A DNA stretch of 7,826 bases from an uncultured Ruminococcus sp. (GTDB lineage Bacteria > Bacillota > Clostridia > Oscillospirales > Ruminococcaceae): contig CAMHUJ010000065.1 of the NCBI GenBank assembly GCA_946188175.1, forward strand, positions 1 through 7,826, written 5' to 3'. Under the pieces are notes generated by a model that was not told where the DNA came from, did no database searches, and saw nothing but the letters and a program-made list of their open reading frames with translations. Below, piece by piece: positions 6,462-7,826 of the stretch; the first letter of the stretch is position 1, and every line of letters begins with the position of its first letter. Position numbers and translations under genes: made by a program.

Positions 6462-6493
6462 ACATTTCTAATTTCTCATTTCTAACTTATAGT

Positions 6494-6513
6494 AATCGCG
6501 GCGAAGCCGCACC
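6494..6513 (-). repeat. GGT-hairpin-GATT module, copy 5 (inverted)
   Basis: On the minus strand this reads GGT, the stem GCGGC/GCCGC with loop TTC, then GATT. It matches copy 2 of element A at 18 of 19 positions. Confidence 0.7.
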
Positions 6514-6542
6514 GCAACTCCTCACTCCTAACTATTTTCGAT

Positions 6543-7589
6543 TTACGATGCGATTCTTTGAATCATTGTCGCGGCAGTGCGGTCGAGGAATGCAGGGTTG
6601 AGCGCGCGGATATAATAGGATTCCAGATCATCGTGGATTTGCAGCGCATCAGAGAGCAGTGCGATCACCCGCTGCTCGGTCTGTGCGGCGGTACGGCTGC
6701 AAAACCGCAGCAGCGAACGGTGCTTTTTCAGCAGCGCGGCATCATAAAACCGCTGCATCCGGATGCAGGAGACCGGTGCCGGAAGATCGGGCGCGGAGAG
6801 CTCCGTGACGGCGGCGAGAATCAGCTGCTGCGCCGGAAGTATCAGCATCACCGGCGGAAAATCCGGACGGGTGAGCGCCTGCGTCACCTCGCAGAGATTG
6901 CCGGAACCGGCTGCATATTCCGCGAGCTGCCGCAGCAGGACGGCGCCTGCGATCCGCAGCGGATCGTGAATCAGGATCAGGTCGAAGCCCTCCGGCAGAT
7001 ACCGGAGATATCCCTCGGGGGTCAGTGCCGCACTCTGACGGGAGAGTACATCCCCCTGCTGACCGTTTGCGCGCGGGATCAGGCGTTTGCCGAGCCTTGC
7101 CGCAAAGCCGTGCAGCTTTTCCTGCTGCAAAGCCAGTGCGCCGGTGTCCGCGATGATCTCCTCCATTTCGGCGATGCCTGCGATTCCCTTGCGCGCCTGC
7201 ATATGCGCCGACTGATTCTCACGGTACAGACGCAGGATCTCCGTGCGGTTCTCTTGCAGTACGGCGGGGGAGAGTCCTGCCGCAAGGTCAACAGTCTCTC
7301 CGGTGACATAGGGGAGCGGTGTGCCGGATTCATGCGGCGCGGTCGCATCTGCGATGAAAACGCCGCGTTCCTCCAGTACGACGGCATCGAGCGAGCGCGG
7401 GTCCGAGGCGCAGTGCCAGCAGGAGATATCCTCGCCCGAAAAGGCTGCTGCGATTTTTTTCATCAGCGTCGATTTGCCGGTGCCGGGACCGCCTTTCAGA
7501 TAGTATCCGTAACAGTCGCGGTGCGCTGTCCAGAAGAATGTTGAAAATCCTGACGGAGATGCACCGCCCAGAAAATATGTTCTTTGCAT
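6543..7589 (-). CDS. P-loop ATPase of the PRK06851 type, second P-loop degenerate
   Basis: The protein begins YFLGGASPSGFSTFF and has a clear Walker A site, GGPGTGKS (34-41 counting from the first ATG), followed by TLMKKI. The HCASDPRSLD and VFIADATAPHE stretches (60-69, 78-88) are hallmarks of this uncharacterised two-half ATPase family, common in spore-forming Firmicutes. The second half starts near SAALTPEGY (187-195). At the place where I recall a second GxPGTGKST, it reads IHDPLRIAGAVLL (208-220), with no lysine. A helical HDDLESYYI (320-328) closes the protein. Two ATGs stand side by side; the second (7587-7589) is 5 nt from the GGGAGG site (7595-7600), against 2 nt for the first (7590-7592), so I prefer the second: 348 residues. 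It diverges from the gene at 7790. The cellular role is unknown. Confidence 0.85.
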   Translation of the reverse strand: MQRTYFLGGASPSGFSTFFWTAHRDCYGYYLKGGPGTGKSTLMKKIAAAFSGEDISCWHCASDPRSLDAVVLEERGVFIADATAPHESGTPLPYVTGETVDLAAGLSPAVLQENRTEILRLYRENQSAHMQARKGIAGIAEMEEIIADTGALALQQEKLHGFAARLGKRLIPRANGQQGDVLSRQSAALTPEGYLRYLPEGFDLILIHDPLRIAGAVLLRQLAEYAAGSGNLCEVTQALTRPDFPPVMLILPAQQLILAAVTELSAPDLPAPVSCIRMQRFYDAALLKKHRSLLRFCSRTAAQTEQRVIALLSDALQIHDDLESYYIRALNPAFLDRTAATMIQRIAS

Positions 7590-7715
7590 CATAACCTCCC
7601 AAAAATTGCGGCTTTGCCGTTTGCCTTATTCTATGCAGTTTGGGTCATATTGCTACAAAAACCGGACGGCGAAAACGTGTTTTTCAGGGATGCGGCGCAT
7701 TTTATGATATGATGT

Positions 7716-7744
7716 TTGACAAATTATCTGTTTTCGTGTATAAT
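7716..7744 (+). promoter_or_regulatory. Consensus sigma-A promoter
   Basis: TTGACA (7716-7721), a 17-bp spacer and TATAAT (7739-7744) match the consensus at all twelve hexamer positions. Transcription should start near 7751, leaving a leader of about 40 nt before the TTG at 7790. It is probably a strong constitutive promoter; I see no clear operator. Confidence 0.9.
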
Positions 7745-7789
7745 AACGGGGATAAAGACAGAAGAATTTCCGAATGAGGAGAGATTGGA

Positions 7790-7826
7790 TTGGAGAATCA
7801 TTTGCGGCTGCGTGATCTGCTGGTGA
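7790..7826 (+). CDS. Start of an unidentified gene (3' truncated by the window)
   Basis: TTG 7790 follows GAGGAG (7776-7781) by 8 nt and opens a frame reading MENHLRLRDLLV to the window end. The other nearby starts fail: ATG 7774 stops after 13 codons and TTG 7785 after 13. A TTG start matches the peptidase gene in this window. Twelve residues are too few to name a family. Confidence 0.6.
   Translation, partial: MENHLRLRDLLV

Larger units (their letters stand above)
6331..6537. repeat. Palindromic intergenic element B, related to element A
   Basis: This occupies the gene-free stretch between the terminator and the ATPase stop codon. Its outer arms include a perfect 13-bp inverted repeat (AGTTAGGAGTGAG at 6342-6354, complement at 6521-6533). 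Inside are three hairpin modules, AGTGAAGAGTGAA shared with element A, and AT-rich spacers. It is about 160 bp shorter than element A and lacks that element's outer 22-bp repeat and structured core. No gene is evident inside it. Confidence 0.72.

Noticed and set aside
6558..7544. Long plus-strand open frame of 328 codons opposite the ATPase gene
   Set aside because: The minus strand has a clear P-loop protein with a ribosome site. This frame has no family features and no ribosome site that I can support.
7628..7633. Possible -10 (TAGAAT, minus strand) for the ATPase gene
   Set aside because: The -10 is plausible but the only -35-like sequence (TTGTAG) is about 19 bp away and weak, so I do not list it as a promoter.
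7774..7815. Short open frame from ATG 7774
   Set aside because: It ends after 13 codons and its ribosome site would have to lie further upstream, where none is seen. TTG 7790 fits GAGGAG better.

Overview
The window looks like chromosomal DNA from a GC-rich, gut-type anaerobic Firmicute of the Ruminococcus/Oscillospiraceae kind. The evidence is a secreted CotH-like protein ending in a dockerin, strong AAGGAGG ribosome sites, Firmicute-like sigma-A promoters (TTGACA or TTGCTT, 17 bp, TATAAT), TTG starts, and a spore-former-type P-loop protein. This is inference from gene content; species cannot be named.

Layout. Bases 1-1428 (+) are the 3' part of a CotH-kinase-like dockerin protein whose start lies outside the window. 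Its last codons form half of a hairpin that seems to terminate both it and the convergent operon to its right. That operon (3581 to 1456, -) encodes a GNAT-type acyltransferase and then a 7-helix membrane protein 20 nt downstream, from one promoter at 3619-3647. The gene-free gap 3582-4122 holds element A, a palindromic repeat of about 365 bp sitting between two divergent promoters that are near mirror images of each other. From 4123 (+), coaE (dephospho-CoA kinase) runs without a stop codon into an M18 aminopeptidase that also has its own ribosome site and TTG start at 4771. The gap 6172-6542 holds a double palindrome, a strong terminator and element B, a shorter relative of element A. A two-half P-loop ATPase gene (7589 to 6543, -) follows. 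A consensus promoter at 7716-7744 then drives a gene that starts at 7790 and leaves the window.

Two points stand out. First, elements A and B share a small module: GGT, then a hairpin, then GATT. It occurs five times, and the stem sequences differ while pairing is kept. This suggests a family of structured, possibly mobile, intergenic repeats. Second, coaE and the aminopeptidase form one open frame of 682 codons with a full internal initiation site. The genes otherwise look like housekeeping or accessory functions with no obvious shared pathway, and I see no defence system, CRISPR array, tRNA, rRNA or transposase gene.
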